Shown: positions 1 to 8,671 of the stretch, one piece after another | Position numbering within the stretch: the first letter of the stretch is position 1 | Layout: each line of letters begins with the position of its first letter | NCBI GenBank assembly: GCA_947454305.1 | Contig: CANGJE010000015.1 | Location: 1-39,950 of the forward strand | DNA: 39,950 nt | Origin: Oxalobacteraceae bacterium | GTDB lineage: Bacteria > Pseudomonadota > Gammaproteobacteria > Burkholderiales > Burkholderiaceae_D | Direction: 5' to 3' | Notes under the pieces: generated by a model | What the model saw: only the letters and a program-made list of their open reading frames with translations | What the model was told of the DNA's origin: nothing | Database searches by the model: none | Position numbers and translations under genes: made by a program

Positions 1-281
1 GGTAACAGGTAGTAGGCTAGTAGCATACTAATCACCCACGTCTGTATGACGGCAACGATATTCACCACCACAAACCACAGCGCGCTGCGCTGCATAGACT
101 GACTACTCTCAGTAAAAACAAAGTAGCGTGCCAGCGCAAAGGCTGTAACCATACCCGTTAAATAAGCCAACACTACCGCAACTGAAAAACCAACCCATTG
201 GTTGTACACAATGCGCGAGCCAAAATTCACCGCTGCGGCCAAGCCACCCGTCAATAAAAAAATGACAAATTGACGCGACAT
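1..281 (-). CDS. GtrA-like membrane protein (partial, cut by window start)
   Basis: The 93 visible codons begin MSRQFVIFLLTGG and run through three hydrophobic stretches with the early G-G-x-A-A-x-x-N-F pattern of the GtrA family. These small four-helix membrane proteins are thought to help polyprenyl-linked sugars cross or reach the far side of the inner membrane. The C-terminus lies outside the window. It starts 11 bp after the stop of the upstream FAD oxidoreductase and is the last visible gene of a six-gene minus-strand operon. In Mycobacterium tuberculosis a GtrA-like gene (Rv3789) also sits beside dprE1 and dprE2, which supports a role with a polyprenyl-phosphate pentose here. Family assignment is from the hydrophobic pattern and context. 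The sugar is inferred. Confidence 0.8.
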   Translation of the reverse strand, partial: MSRQFVIFLLTGGLAAAVNFGSRIVYNQWVGFSVAVVLAYLTGMVTAFALARYFVFTESSQSMQRSALWFVVVNIVAVIQTWVISMLLAYYLL

Positions 282-292
282 AAAATGACTAA

Positions 293-1579
293 TCACTGCA
301 CCGCCTCGCGCGCTAGCTGACGACCAAATCCTATGCTCTCGGATATGCCGCGATCTTCCGGGTAGTAATACGACGTATCCGCCACCCAAAGTCCTTGAAT
401 AGGCAATGCCGTTGGCGGCAATGTACTCAGATAACCGGGATCGCAAATAGGTTGTGCATGACGATAACGACTGGCGCGTATGTCGATAAAATCATCATCA
501 CGCAATTCAGGGTTTATTTTCTTTAAGTAGGCTTTAACCTTCTCTAGAAATATTTCATCCGCATCAGAAAATTTAGGATGCTCGCCTGGCATATAAAAAG
601 GCACATACACGATGGAATGATCTAGTGGTCGCAAATTAGAATATTCAACCAAACCGGGAATATCCATTTCAGGATCATTCACGTTTAACCAAAAATTAGT
701 TGAGAGTGGTTTTTTAAGCTTCGCGATAACACAAACCACGGCGATATTTTTTAGCGCTTGAAATTTTTGAAGTATATCGTTCGGCAAATCTGGCATCAGT
801 CGCGGCACATACGGCAGAGGTACGGTGCTGATAATTTTGTCAAATGATTCAAGGCTTTCGCTCGTCTGAACAGCAGTCACTCTGCCATGCTCAATATGTA
901 TTTTTTGTACCGGCGAACTCAATCGAATAGTACCGCCGTGCTGCTCGATATCGGCTTTCAATGCATTTAAGAGTGTGGTTGAGCCACCGTCTAAGAAACC
1001 TAATTTTTCTCGAAACAGGTCATAACGTGAACGTCCGATTCGACGTATGCGACTCCATATCCACGCCGCTGATAGATTACTGCTGTAATCGTAAAACTTA
1101 TAGTCAAACAAGCGGCGCCAGAGAACTTCCCACGCTTCATCACCAACCCAGCGTCGTATCCAGCCAGTGGCCTCGACGTTATCTAAAGGTTTCCAGTTGG
1201 TACGTTTGGTACACAAAAAAGCGTGCAAGCCATAACGAAATTTTGCGATCAAACTCAAACCACGAAACCGTAACAAGGCAAAGGGATTACCCCAGGCTTG
1301 TAAGCGGTTTTGGTACCAATAGCCCATTTTGGTTTCGACCCAGTGCATCTGATGCCCAATACCCAGCTCATCCAGGATTTGTAAAAATGCGCTGTCGGAG
1401 GTGCAGTGAAAATGATAGTAGCGCTCAATTTGCAGGCCAGAAAAATCGAAGCATGCGGTCATGCCACCGACGCGATCATCCGCTTCGAATACCACCGGAC
1501 GATGGCCATCACGCGCTAATTGATACGCCACCGCCAAACCCATGGGGCCAGCGCCCAGAACGGCTATGCGTTGTGACAT
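293..1579 (-). CDS. FAD-dependent amine-oxidase-like oxidoreductase
   Basis: This 428-aa protein opens with a dinucleotide-binding Rossmann motif (GAGPMGLA, residues 9-16), followed by the E-A-D-x-R-x-G-G segment near residue 32 that holds the FAD ribose in amine oxidase, protoporphyrinogen oxidase and UDP-galactopyranose mutase relatives. The C-terminal FAD-contacting segment ([20 protein letters not shown]) is also present. The substrate cannot be read from the sequence. Similar proteins are common in surface-polysaccharide and polyprenyl-sugar clusters. The ATG lies 2 bp after the epimerase stop, and the stop is 11 bp before gtrA, so it belongs to the operon. It might act on a sugar nucleotide (mutase-like) or on a lipid carrier (desaturase-like). 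Neither is shown. Confidence 0.85.
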   Translation of the reverse strand: MSQRIAVLGAGPMGLAVAYQLARDGHRPVVFEADDRVGGMTACFDFSGLQIERYYHFHCTSDSAFLQILDELGIGHQMHWVETKMGYWYQNRLQAWGNPFALLRFRGLSLIAKFRYGLHAFLCTKRTNWKPLDNVEATGWIRRWVGDEAWEVLWRRLFDYKFYDYSSNLSAAWIWSRIRRIGRSRYDLFREKLGFLDGGSTTLLNALKADIEQHGGTIRLSSPVQKIHIEHGRVTAVQTSESLESFDKIISTVPLPYVPRLMPDLPNDILQKFQALKNIAVVCVIAKLKKPLSTNFWLNVNDPEMDIPGLVEYSNLRPLDHSIVYVPFYMPGEHPKFSDADEIFLEKVKAYLKKINPELRDDDFIDIRASRYRHAQPICDPGYLSTLPPTALPIQGLWVADTSYYYPEDRGISESIGFGRQLAREAVQ

Positions 1580-1581
1580 GA

Positions 1582-2520
1582 TTAAAATTCCAGCACCACC
1601 CGGCCATACACCGGATGATTAAAGGTTTCGTCGATAGCTGTCGCAAACGGCGTACATGTCACACCAAAGATAGTTGGCCAGTCGATGACTTCGAATTCAT
1701 CTCGCGCTATCAATGCGGCCAACTGTTGTGTGGTGAACGGTGGATTACGATCAAACTGACTCCATAACCACAGCAAAAAATAAAACACGCTGTACGGTAT
1801 GCGTAGTATCAGTGCACCCGCTGCGGTCGTTCTTTTTATAGTGCGAATGATGTCTATGTAATCAATTTTTTCATGCCCTGAAATATTGAATACACCTTTA
1901 TTCATTTTATTTTCTAAGCAGCTAATGATGATGTTGCAAAAATCACCGACATACAAGGGTTGACGCAAGTAGCGACCATTACCCGGAATAGGAAATACCG
2001 GCACTTTTTTCATGAACCGCGATAGCCAGCCCAGATGTTTGCGATCAAACCAACCAAACATTAATGTGGGGCGTAAAACGGGACAAGCGATACCGCTATC
2101 CAACACCATTTGTTCCTGCAATTTTTTAGTCTGTGTATAAAAATCATCGGCGATCGATTGAACCACGGATGAACTGATATGAATCAGCTGCTCGACCTGA
2201 CCGGCTTTTATCGCATCCAAAATTAATCGAGTTGAATTCAAATTATTACGCTCGAAGTCAACGTAGTCATTACCGCCAATTTGAGCTTGCAACATCACTA
2301 CGGCGCGAGCTTGATTGAAATGTCGCTGCCAGTTACCCGGCTCAGCGAGATCAGCGTATTCAATGACGATATCTGGATGCAGTTGCTGCAGCACGGCTAG
2401 ATTAGCGCGATGCTTATCCAGCACGACCAAATTTGTATAACCGCGCTCTTTTAGTCGCACCACCAAATTCTGACCGACCAGACCGGCACCACCCGGCAAA
2501 ATGATTTTTTCTTGGTTCAT
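1582..2520 (-). CDS. NAD-dependent epimerase/dehydratase-like protein (extended SDR)
   Basis: The 312-aa protein has an N-terminal Rossmann fold with a G-G-A-G-x-V-G-x-x-L glycine motif at about residues 10-19. A Ser-rich strand (HISSSVV) is followed by a Y-T-Q-T-K segment that fits the SDR YxxxK catalytic pair. This is the arrangement of NAD-dependent sugar epimerases and dehydratases (NAD_binding_10 or epimerase families). The ATG directly abuts the TGA of the DprE2-like gene, which suggests translational coupling. The glycine motif reads LPGGAGLVG, a slight variant of the usual TGGAGFIG. The substrate is unknown. An NDP-sugar or polyprenyl-linked sugar is likely from context. Confidence 0.85.
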   Translation of the reverse strand: MNQEKIILPGGAGLVGQNLVVRLKERGYTNLVVLDKHRANLAVLQQLHPDIVIEYADLAEPGNWQRHFNQARAVVMLQAQIGGNDYVDFERNNLNSTRLILDAIKAGQVEQLIHISSSVVQSIADDFYTQTKKLQEQMVLDSGIACPVLRPTLMFGWFDRKHLGWLSRFMKKVPVFPIPGNGRYLRQPLYVGDFCNIIISCLENKMNKGVFNISGHEKIDYIDIIRTIKRTTAAGALILRIPYSVFYFLLWLWSQFDRNPPFTTQQLAALIARDEFEVIDWPTIFGVTCTPFATAIDETFNHPVYGRVVLEF

Positions 2521-3261
2521 TCAGATATTTAGCTTATTGAAAATCGAACGCGGCAAATGTCGAATCACCATCATGATGATGGCCCATTTAGCCGGCACAT
2601 ACGTCACCGGAGTACCCGCATCAATCGCAGTGATGATGCGGCTTGCAACGGCTTCTGCTGAAGCCATGCCGCGCTGTGGCAAATGCGCTGTCATGGGGGT
2701 TGCAGTGGGGCCCGGCTTGATCAGTACGATAGTGATTTTTGAATGTGCAAAACGATGTTGCATACCCTGTACGTAACGCTCAACCATGCCTTTAGCTGCG
2801 CCATACACGTAATTTGTCTTGCGGCCTCTGTCGCCTGCTACCGAACCGATGACAGCGATTGTTCCGCGCCCGACCTGCTCCATCTGTTGAGCAAAGGCTT
2901 CTGCAAACAAAACCGGGGACACACCATTAATTTCTAACGCCTCTCGAGCCTGCGTTATGTTTTGCTCGCACTCTTTTTGATCGGGCAAATTGCCATGTGC
3001 GATCAGCACAATATCAATCGCTTTTTCTGCGGCTAATTTTTGCGCTAGAGCTGTGATGCTAACAGGATCAAAAAAATTAACTTCATGGGCTGTAACCGAT
3101 GATTGAGGACTTCTCACTCTTAAATCAGCAGCGACACGTGAAACGCGAACTAAATCACGTCCTATTAAAATGATATCCACAGCAGCGCGTACCCACAATC
3201 GTGCGCACTGCTCTGCAATCGCTGAAGTAGCGCCTATGATGACAATGCGCGGTCTGGACAC
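2521..3261 (-). CDS. dprE2: DprE2-like SDR (polyprenyl-phospho-2-keto-ribose reductase candidate)
   Basis: This 246-aa short-chain dehydrogenase has the cofactor-binding motif GATSAIA (residues 10-16) and the catalytic set Ser140, Tyr153 and Lys157 in the run SVAGDRGRKTNYVYGAAKG. That wording, and the C-terminal basic hydrophobic tail ending in RHLPRSIFNKLNI, resemble mycobacterial DprE2. DprE2 reduces the 2-keto intermediate made by DprE1 to the arabino form. I chose the GTG at 3261 because GAGAAGGA lies 8 nt upstream. A TTG at 3279, overlapping the dprE1 stop as TTGA, would add six residues. The gene sits between the DprE1-like gene and an epimerase. Family is clear; the exact substrate is inferred from the DprE1 partner. 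Confidence 0.85.
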   Translation of the reverse strand: MSRPRIVIIGATSAIAEQCARLWVRAAVDIILIGRDLVRVSRVAADLRVRSPQSSVTAHEVNFFDPVSITALAQKLAAEKAIDIVLIAHGNLPDQKECEQNITQAREALEINGVSPVLFAEAFAQQMEQVGRGTIAVIGSVAGDRGRKTNYVYGAAKGMVERYVQGMQHRFAHSKITIVLIKPGPTATPMTAHLPQRGMASAEAVASRIITAIDAGTPVTYVPAKWAIIMMVIRHLPRSIFNKLNI

Positions 3262-3275
3262 GATGCGATTCCTTC

Positions 3276-4562
3276 TCAATTACCCATAAGCCGTCGTGAC
3301 ATCGCTGAACTGATGCCTGAATCACGATGGGTCAAAAATTCTTTTAAGCGCGGATAGCCTGATTCAAATAAATCAACCGGCATGCGTGCATCTTTAGCAG
3401 GATATAAACGACCTTTAGCTTCACGAACAATCGCATCCAAGGCGGATAACAATTGCAGAGTCGCTGCACCTTGATTTGGAAAATCGAGTGCTAATGTCAC
3501 CCCGGGCATGGCAAAACTCAACAGACCCTTCGATTCACGCTCACCAAAGGTTTTAAGTACCGCTAAAAATGAGCCCGTACCCGATCGTGCAATACGCCGA
3601 AGTATGGCCTGAGTCGCCTCTTTACCGACTGATCGCGGTAGTACACATTGATATTGGAAGAAACCGCGCGGTCCGTAAATACGATTCCATTCCAATACGT
3701 TATCGAGTGGATGGAAAAAGGTTTCGTAATGCTGAACCGACGCGCGCTGGGATTTTTTTTGATGAAAATAAAGCGCATTAAACGGGCGCAATGACCAACG
3801 ATTAACTAAAGACAGTGGCGGCACAAACGGCACTTTAATAGAGCGCCCAGAACGCGGCTGATCTTTACCGGCATCGACGGAGTTAGCGCGCATAAAAATG
3901 CCACGACCTTCTCCACTCAAACAATCTACCCACGATACGGTGTGTTCCCAATCAGCTTCGGATGAATCGGCCAATTCAAAAAACTCCGTCAAATTTCGAT
4001 AAGCGAGTGTCTCAACCGCGAGCCACGGCCCGGGTACACGCTGTAATTGCAGCTCAACTTCGGTAATGACGCCGGTTAATCCCAGCCCACCCATCGTGGC
4101 TGCAAACATGGCATCCGCAGGACGATATTGCATCAAGCTGCCATCCGTACGCGCTAGGGTGAATTGCAAAACATGATCACCGAAACTGCCTGCCTTGTGA
4201 TGATTTTTGCCGTGAATATCATTCGCAATCGCACCTCCCACGGTGACGTACTGCGTACCGGGTACGACAGCTAACATCCAGCCACGCGGTAAACATAGGC
4301 GCTGTATATCGCGCAACAACACACCGGCTTCGCAGAGCAGTTTTCCGCTGTGTTCATCAAAGCTGATGAAACGATCTAAGCCCGTGGTATTCCACAACAC
4401 GCCACCAGGATTTAAGCAGACATCGCCATAACTTCTGCCCATACCAAAAGCAAGGCCGTAGCGATCACGCTGCAATTGGTTGGCAACACTTAAACGATCA
4501 GACAATCGATGCACTTGATGCTCGAACTGACCTAGCCTTCCCCAAGAATTGACCGCTACCAC
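3276..4562 (-). CDS. dprE1: DprE1-like FAD-binding oxidase (decaprenylphosphoryl-ribose 2-oxidase homologue)
   Basis: This 428-aa protein belongs to the VAO/PCMH flavin oxidase fold and matches DprE1 at its signature sites: GMGRSYGD (40-47), PGTQYVTVGGAIANDIHGKN (101-120) followed by two His, and YPAKDAR with Lys390 at the site of the catalytic Lys418 of M. tuberculosis DprE1. DprE1 oxidises the ribose C2 of polyprenyl-phospho-ribose to a ketone. Where mycobacteria carry Cys387, the target of benzothiazinones, this protein has Ala358 (in LALDFP). The GTG start at 4562 overlaps the UbiA stop by 7 bp and has GAGGTG four nt upstream. An ATG at 4607 would overlap that gene by 52 bp and is less likely. 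Confidence 0.9.
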   Translation of the reverse strand: MVAVNSWGRLGQFEHQVHRLSDRLSVANQLQRDRYGLAFGMGRSYGDVCLNPGGVLWNTTGLDRFISFDEHSGKLLCEAGVLLRDIQRLCLPRGWMLAVVPGTQYVTVGGAIANDIHGKNHHKAGSFGDHVLQFTLARTDGSLMQYRPADAMFAATMGGLGLTGVITEVELQLQRVPGPWLAVETLAYRNLTEFFELADSSEADWEHTVSWVDCLSGEGRGIFMRANSVDAGKDQPRSGRSIKVPFVPPLSLVNRWSLRPFNALYFHQKKSQRASVQHYETFFHPLDNVLEWNRIYGPRGFFQYQCVLPRSVGKEATQAILRRIARSGTGSFLAVLKTFGERESKGLLSFAMPGVTLALDFPNQGAATLQLLSALDAIVREAKGRLYPAKDARMPVDLFESGYPRLKEFLTHRDSGISSAMSRRLMGN

Positions 4563-5989
4563 GAGACACCTCGAGTCGCGATGAAGAGCACTAAGGCAAA
4601 AGCACAACCGGATAACAAACTTGCTTTATCGCGTACTGCAAATAACAATGGATCATCATGCATTTCACCGCGATGAGCTTTCATCCACATCCAGCTAATC
4701 CAAAACAGCATGACGGGCACGGCACTCCACATCACAGCGGGTTGCTGGTAAAGCTTAACCACGGCATCGCTATTTAAATATAAGGCCAGAACCACTACGG
4801 CGGCATAGCCTGAAGTGATGCCTAAGGATTGCACCAGCGGCGCATCCGAGGTCCAGTAACCTCGCCCGTGTGCATGATCACGGCCCACATCCGCGTGAGT
4901 TTTTAATTCAGCGTAGCGTTTTACAAAAGCCAGTGATAAAAATAAAAACACAGAGAACGCTAGCAACCAAAACGATAATGAAATTCCCGCCGCTGCAGCA
5001 CCGGCAATAATGCGTACGGTATACAGCATCGCCAACACCAAGCAATCAATCAACACAACGCGCTTTAAGCTCCATGAATAGGCGCAGGTCAGTAAAAAAT
5101 AAAAAAGCAACCAACCTACAAACGCTGAGCCAACCGGCATGGCAAATAAAAAGGCATTCAGTAGTAGTAAAGGAAATAAGACCACTCCCTTGGCGACGCT
5201 GACTCGACCCGACGCAAAAGGTCGCAGTCGTTTGCGCGGATGATGACGATCACTGTCCAGATCAAATAAATCATTAGCGATATACACCGCAGATGCGCAT
5301 AAGCTGAACGAAAAAAATGCCAGCAACAGCATGCTGGATAAATCGGCACCGGGGGTTTGATGAGCAGCGAGTGGGGCAATGAATAACAATAAATTTTTTA
5401 GCCACTGATGCATGCGCAGCACGGAAGGCAAGGCACCGGCATGTGATGAAAGCGATGGAAATTCTTTTTCAACCTCACACTGCTGGCGCGCTTGTCGCTG
5501 CACGCTCGCTGACGCATTCACCACAATCGCATGACGGGCCTCGCTCCATACCGGTAGGTCATCAGCAGAATTACCCGCATAATCAAATCCCTGATGACCA
5601 AAGCGCTCTTTCAGTGCAGTGGCTTTCTGACGAGCGCTTAAATTACGAACTCCATCGCTAGCCATCACTTCATCAAAAATACCGAGATGACTTGCAATCG
5701 CATCAGCCATTGAACGATCGGACGCTGTACACAAGATTAAACGTCGACCCAGCGCACGCTGCTCTTTCAACCAAACTATCAACGCATGGTTATACGGTAA
5801 TGCAGACGCATCAAATTCAGTGAGGTTGGCCAGTCGCTGCTTAAGATAGGCCTTACCTTGGGCTAGCCAAAGCGGGATTTGCAATGTCTGTAGCGGATGG
5901 GAACGCAGAGCCCGCACCGCGGACTCATGCAGGGTATCGGTCAGTATCAGGGTTCCGTCGAGATCAACGGCGAGCGGGATGGCAGTCAA
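4556..5989 (-). CDS. HAD-UbiA fusion: phosphatase domain plus polyprenyl-phosphate phosphoribosyltransferase-like domain
   Basis: The 477-aa protein joins two domains. Residues 1 to about 180 are a HAD hydrolase with motif I DLDGTL (9-14) and a C-terminal acidic motif GNSADD (139-144). Residues from about 190 to the end form a UbiA membrane prenyltransferase with many helices and the Asp-rich motif NDLFDLDSD (239-247) followed by basic residues. Its mycobacterial relative Rv3806c moves phosphoribose from PRPP to decaprenyl phosphate. The HAD part could then remove the 5-phosphate, a job done by a separate protein in mycobacteria; that is inference. Translation starts at TTG with GAGGA seven nt upstream. 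It is the first gene of the operon, directly behind a good promoter. Confidence 0.88.
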   Translation of the reverse strand: MTAIPLAVDLDGTLILTDTLHESAVRALRSHPLQTLQIPLWLAQGKAYLKQRLANLTEFDASALPYNHALIVWLKEQRALGRRLILCTASDRSMADAIASHLGIFDEVMASDGVRNLSARQKATALKERFGHQGFDYAGNSADDLPVWSEARHAIVVNASASVQRQARQQCEVEKEFPSLSSHAGALPSVLRMHQWLKNLLLFIAPLAAHQTPGADLSSMLLLAFFSFSLCASAVYIANDLFDLDSDRHHPRKRLRPFASGRVSVAKGVVLFPLLLLNAFLFAMPVGSAFVGWLLFYFLLTCAYSWSLKRVVLIDCLVLAMLYTVRIIAGAAAAGISLSFWLLAFSVFLFLSLAFVKRYAELKTHADVGRDHAHGRGYWTSDAPLVQSLGITSGYAAVVVLALYLNSDAVVKLYQQPAVMWSAVPVMLFWISWMWMKAHRGEMHDDPLLFAVRDKASLLSGCAFALVLFIATRGVSW

Positions 5990-6020
5990 ATGCTGGTCCT
6001 CAGGGACGAAACTGAGCCGT

Positions 6021-6048
6021 ATTGTAAATCAGAGAATTTATCTGTAAA
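6021..6048 (-). promoter_or_regulatory. sigma70-type promoter of the polyprenyl-pentose cassette
   Basis: Read on the minus strand, TTTACA (6048-6043) is followed after 16 nt by TACAAT (6026-6021). Each hexamer matches the sigma70 consensus at 5 of 6 positions. The predicted start would leave a leader of about 20-25 nt carrying the GAGGA ribosome site of the HAD-UbiA gene. It overlaps the T-tract of the maeB terminator, so the cassette looks independently transcribed. Confidence 0.6.
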
Positions 6049-6089
6049 AAAAAGAATAAAAGCCGTCGACCCGGATTGGGCGCGACGGC
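6044..6089 (-). terminator. rho-independent terminator of maeB
   Basis: On the minus strand a 7-bp stem, GCCGTCG (6089-6083) with CGACGGC (6068-6062) around a 14-nt loop, is followed by a T-rich tract (6061-6044) containing eight consecutive T. It begins 20 bp after the maeB stop. Confidence 0.85.
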
Positions 6090-6109
6090 CTGAATCAACT
6101 ACGTCAGCC

Positions 6110-8419
6110 TTAACGCTGCGATACCGCGTCTACCACGGCTAATGCGGTCATATTGACGATGCGACGCACCGTCGCTGACGGCGTTAATACATGAACCGCA
6201 CGCGCACAGCCCAGCAATATCGGACCAATCGCCACACCGTTACCCGCGGCCACCTTCAATAAGTTGTAAGCGATATTCGCCGAATCCATACTTGAAAATA
6301 CCAATAAATTGGCATCGCCTTTGAGAGGTGTGTCGGGCATGGCTTGACGCAGCGTGTGCGCGTCAAGCGCGACATCACCGTGCATTTCACCATCGACTTC
6401 CAATTCCGGCGCACGCGCACGAATCAGACTCAGCGCTTCGCGCATACGGCAAGCGGATTCGCTGTTACTACTGCCAAAGTTGGAATGCGAAAGTAACGCT
6501 GCACGCGGATGCAAACCAAAACGTCGCATCTCTTCAGCGGCCATGATCGTAATTTCAGCGATCTGCTCAGCCGTCGGTGTCTCATTGACGTGTGTATCAA
6601 CCAGCACCACCTGACGATCCGGCAGCACCAAGGCATTCATCGCTGCATACGTATTCACACCCGCACGACGTCCGAGTACTTGATCGATGTAATGCAGATG
6701 CAAATTAACGGTACCGAAGGTGCCACATATCATGCCGTCTGCATCACCTTTATGGATCGCCATGGATCCGATCAGTGTATGACGACGACGCATCTCTAAT
6801 TTAGCGTATTGCTCATTGACCCCTTTTCGGTGAGTCATCGATAAATACGTTTCCCAATAAGAGCGATAGCGCTCATCACGCTCGGGATTAATGACATCAA
6901 AATCAATCTCTGGACGTAGTCGTAATCCATAACGCTCGATTCGTTGGGCTAGCACCGCAGGGCGACCAATCAAGATAGGTTTCGCCAGACCTTCATCAAT
7001 CACCACCTGCACGGCACGCAATACGCGTTCTTCTTCACCCTCAGCAAACACGATACGTTTTTTTGCAGCCGGCGCTTTTTTAGCCATAGCAAATACCGGC
7101 TTCATTAAGCTACCGCTGTGATACACAAATTGCTGCAGCTTGTCGGTGTACGCGGCGATATCTTTGATAGGACGCTGTGCCACACCAGATTTTTGAGCGG
7201 CTAAGGCAACAGCAGGTGCAATTTTCAGCATCAAGCGCGGATCAAACGGCTTAGGGATGATGTAGTCGGAACCAAACGCTAAATTAGTCACGCCATAAGT
7301 AGTTGCAACGACATCCGATTGTTCTGCTTGCGCTAATTCTGCAATCGCATGAACCGTCGCGATTTCCATCGAACGTGTGATGGTGGTCGCACCGCAGTCG
7401 AGCGCACCACGGAAAATATACGGAAAGCACAATACGTTATTTACTTGATTCGGATAATCCGAACGGCCCGTCGCTATCACTGCATCGTCACGTACTTCGC
7501 GTACTTCTTCTGGCAGAATTTCTGGCGTTGGATTCGCCAATGCAAGTACTAAGGGACGCTCAGCCATCGCGCGCACCATCTCAGGTTTGAGCACACCACC
7601 CGCAGAAAGACCCAAGAAAATATCCGCACCCGGAATCACCTCAGCCAACGTACGAGCAGCGATATCTTGCGCAAAGCGTTCTTTGTCCGGATCCATTAAT
7701 TCTTTACGGCCTTTGTAAACTACACCGGCCAAATCCGTTACAAAGATATTCTCGATCGGAAAACCAAGATCGACGATGAGATCTAAACACGCTAACGCGG
7801 CAGCACCTGCACCTGACACGACTAACTTACATTTTTTCAGATCTTTACCAACGACCTTCAGGCCATTCAAAATGGCGGCACCAACGATGATGGCGGTTCC
7901 ATGTTGATCATCATGGAACACCGGAATTTTCATCCGGTCACGCAATTTACGTTCAATGTAAAAACATTCGGGTGCTTTGATGTCTTCTAGATTGACACCA
8001 CCAAACGTCGGTTCAAGGGCGGCAATGATGTCGACTAATTTATCTGGATCGGATTCGTTGATCTCAATGTCGAACACATCAATACCAGCAAACTTTTTAA
8101 ACAGAACGCCCTTACCTTCCATCACCGGCTTGGCCGCCAGTGGTCCGATATTGCCCAAACCCAGCACCGCCGTGCCATTCGTAATGACGGCTACCAGATT
8201 GCCACGGGCGGTGTAACGAAATGCATTGGCAGGATCGGCCGCGATCTCTTCACACGCTGCCGCCACACCGGGCGAATAGGCTAATGCCAGATCGCGCTGG
8301 TTAGTCAGCTGCTTGGTGGGGGTGACGCTGATTTTTCCTGGGGAGGGGAATTCGTGGTACTCAAGAGCCGCCTGACGAAATTGCTGACGGAGCTCTTTTT
8401 GGTTGTGATCTGATTCCAT
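6110..8419 (-). CDS. maeB: NADP-dependent malic enzyme (MaeB type, with phosphotransacetylase-like domain)
   Basis: This 769-aa protein converts malate to pyruvate, CO2 and NADPH in the cytoplasm. Residues 1 to about 430 are the malic enzyme part, with LAYSPGVA, the long block running from [15 protein letters not shown] into [14 protein letters not shown], the metal-binding HDDQHGTA segment and the nucleotide motif SGAGAAA. Residues from about 440 are a phosphate acetyltransferase-like domain ([15 protein letters not shown]), which in this family regulates rather than catalyses. Length is normal for MaeB. The ATG has no clear Shine-Dalgarno; CCCCTCC precedes it on the sense strand. It is a single-gene unit, divergent from thiL and followed by a terminator. 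Confidence 0.97.
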   Translation of the reverse strand: MESDHNQKELRQQFRQAALEYHEFPSPGKISVTPTKQLTNQRDLALAYSPGVAAACEEIAADPANAFRYTARGNLVAVITNGTAVLGLGNIGPLAAKPVMEGKGVLFKKFAGIDVFDIEINESDPDKLVDIIAALEPTFGGVNLEDIKAPECFYIERKLRDRMKIPVFHDDQHGTAIIVGAAILNGLKVVGKDLKKCKLVVSGAGAAALACLDLIVDLGFPIENIFVTDLAGVVYKGRKELMDPDKERFAQDIAARTLAEVIPGADIFLGLSAGGVLKPEMVRAMAERPLVLALANPTPEILPEEVREVRDDAVIATGRSDYPNQVNNVLCFPYIFRGALDCGATTITRSMEIATVHAIAELAQAEQSDVVATTYGVTNLAFGSDYIIPKPFDPRLMLKIAPAVALAAQKSGVAQRPIKDIAAYTDKLQQFVYHSGSLMKPVFAMAKKAPAAKKRIVFAEGEEERVLRAVQVVIDEGLAKPILIGRPAVLAQRIERYGLRLRPEIDFDVINPERDERYRSYWETYLSMTHRKGVNEQYAKLEMRRRHTLIGSMAIHKGDADGMICGTFGTVNLHLHYIDQVLGRRAGVNTYAAMNALVLPDRQVVLVDTHVNETPTAEQIAEITIMAAEEMRRFGLHPRAALLSHSNFGSSNSESACRMREALSLIRARAPELEVDGEMHGDVALDAHTLRQAMPDTPLKGDANLLVFSSMDSANIAYNLLKVAAGNGVAIGPILLGCARAVHVLTPSATVRRIVNMTALAVVDAVSQR

Positions 8420-8500
8420 GGAGGGGCAACTTTCTTTGATGCGTCATGCTCGGTACTGGATTTTATCAGACGGCCGATTTCCGAACACATTGACGACACT

Positions 8501-8528
8501 ATTCTTATACTAAATAGATCGATGTCAG
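8501..8528 (-). promoter_or_regulatory. possible maeB promoter
   Basis: On the minus strand CTGACA (8528-8523) and AAGAAT (8506-8501) are separated by 16 nt, about 80 bp upstream of the maeB ATG. The -10 match is only 4 of 6. It is the best candidate I can see in the 252-bp gap between maeB and thiL. Confidence 0.3.
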
Positions 8529-8554
8529 CCCTTATAGGGGCAAGACCCCGCTGA
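8525..8554. repeat. inverted repeat in the maeB-thiL intergenic region
   Basis: TCAGC (8525-8529) and GCTGA (8550-8554) flank an inner GGGG (8537-8540) and CCCC (8546-8549). The GGG can also pair with the CCC at 8529-8531, so two foldings compete. It could be an operator for the divergent maeB and thiL genes. No T-run follows, so it is not a typical terminator. Confidence 0.4.
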
Positions 8555-8671
8555 TAGGTTAAAAATTTTCATGCAAAACCTGCTGAATATCTCAAGCACC
8601 TTCGCTCGCCTGCAGCGCTCACCCTGACGCAAGTTAGCTTAGTGAGGGGCACTCTTAGGTAGAATCAATGC

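Noticed and set aside
961..1581. 206-aa plus-strand open frame opposite the FAD oxidoreductase
   Set aside because: It is antisense to a clear gene, has no family features and a low-quality composition.
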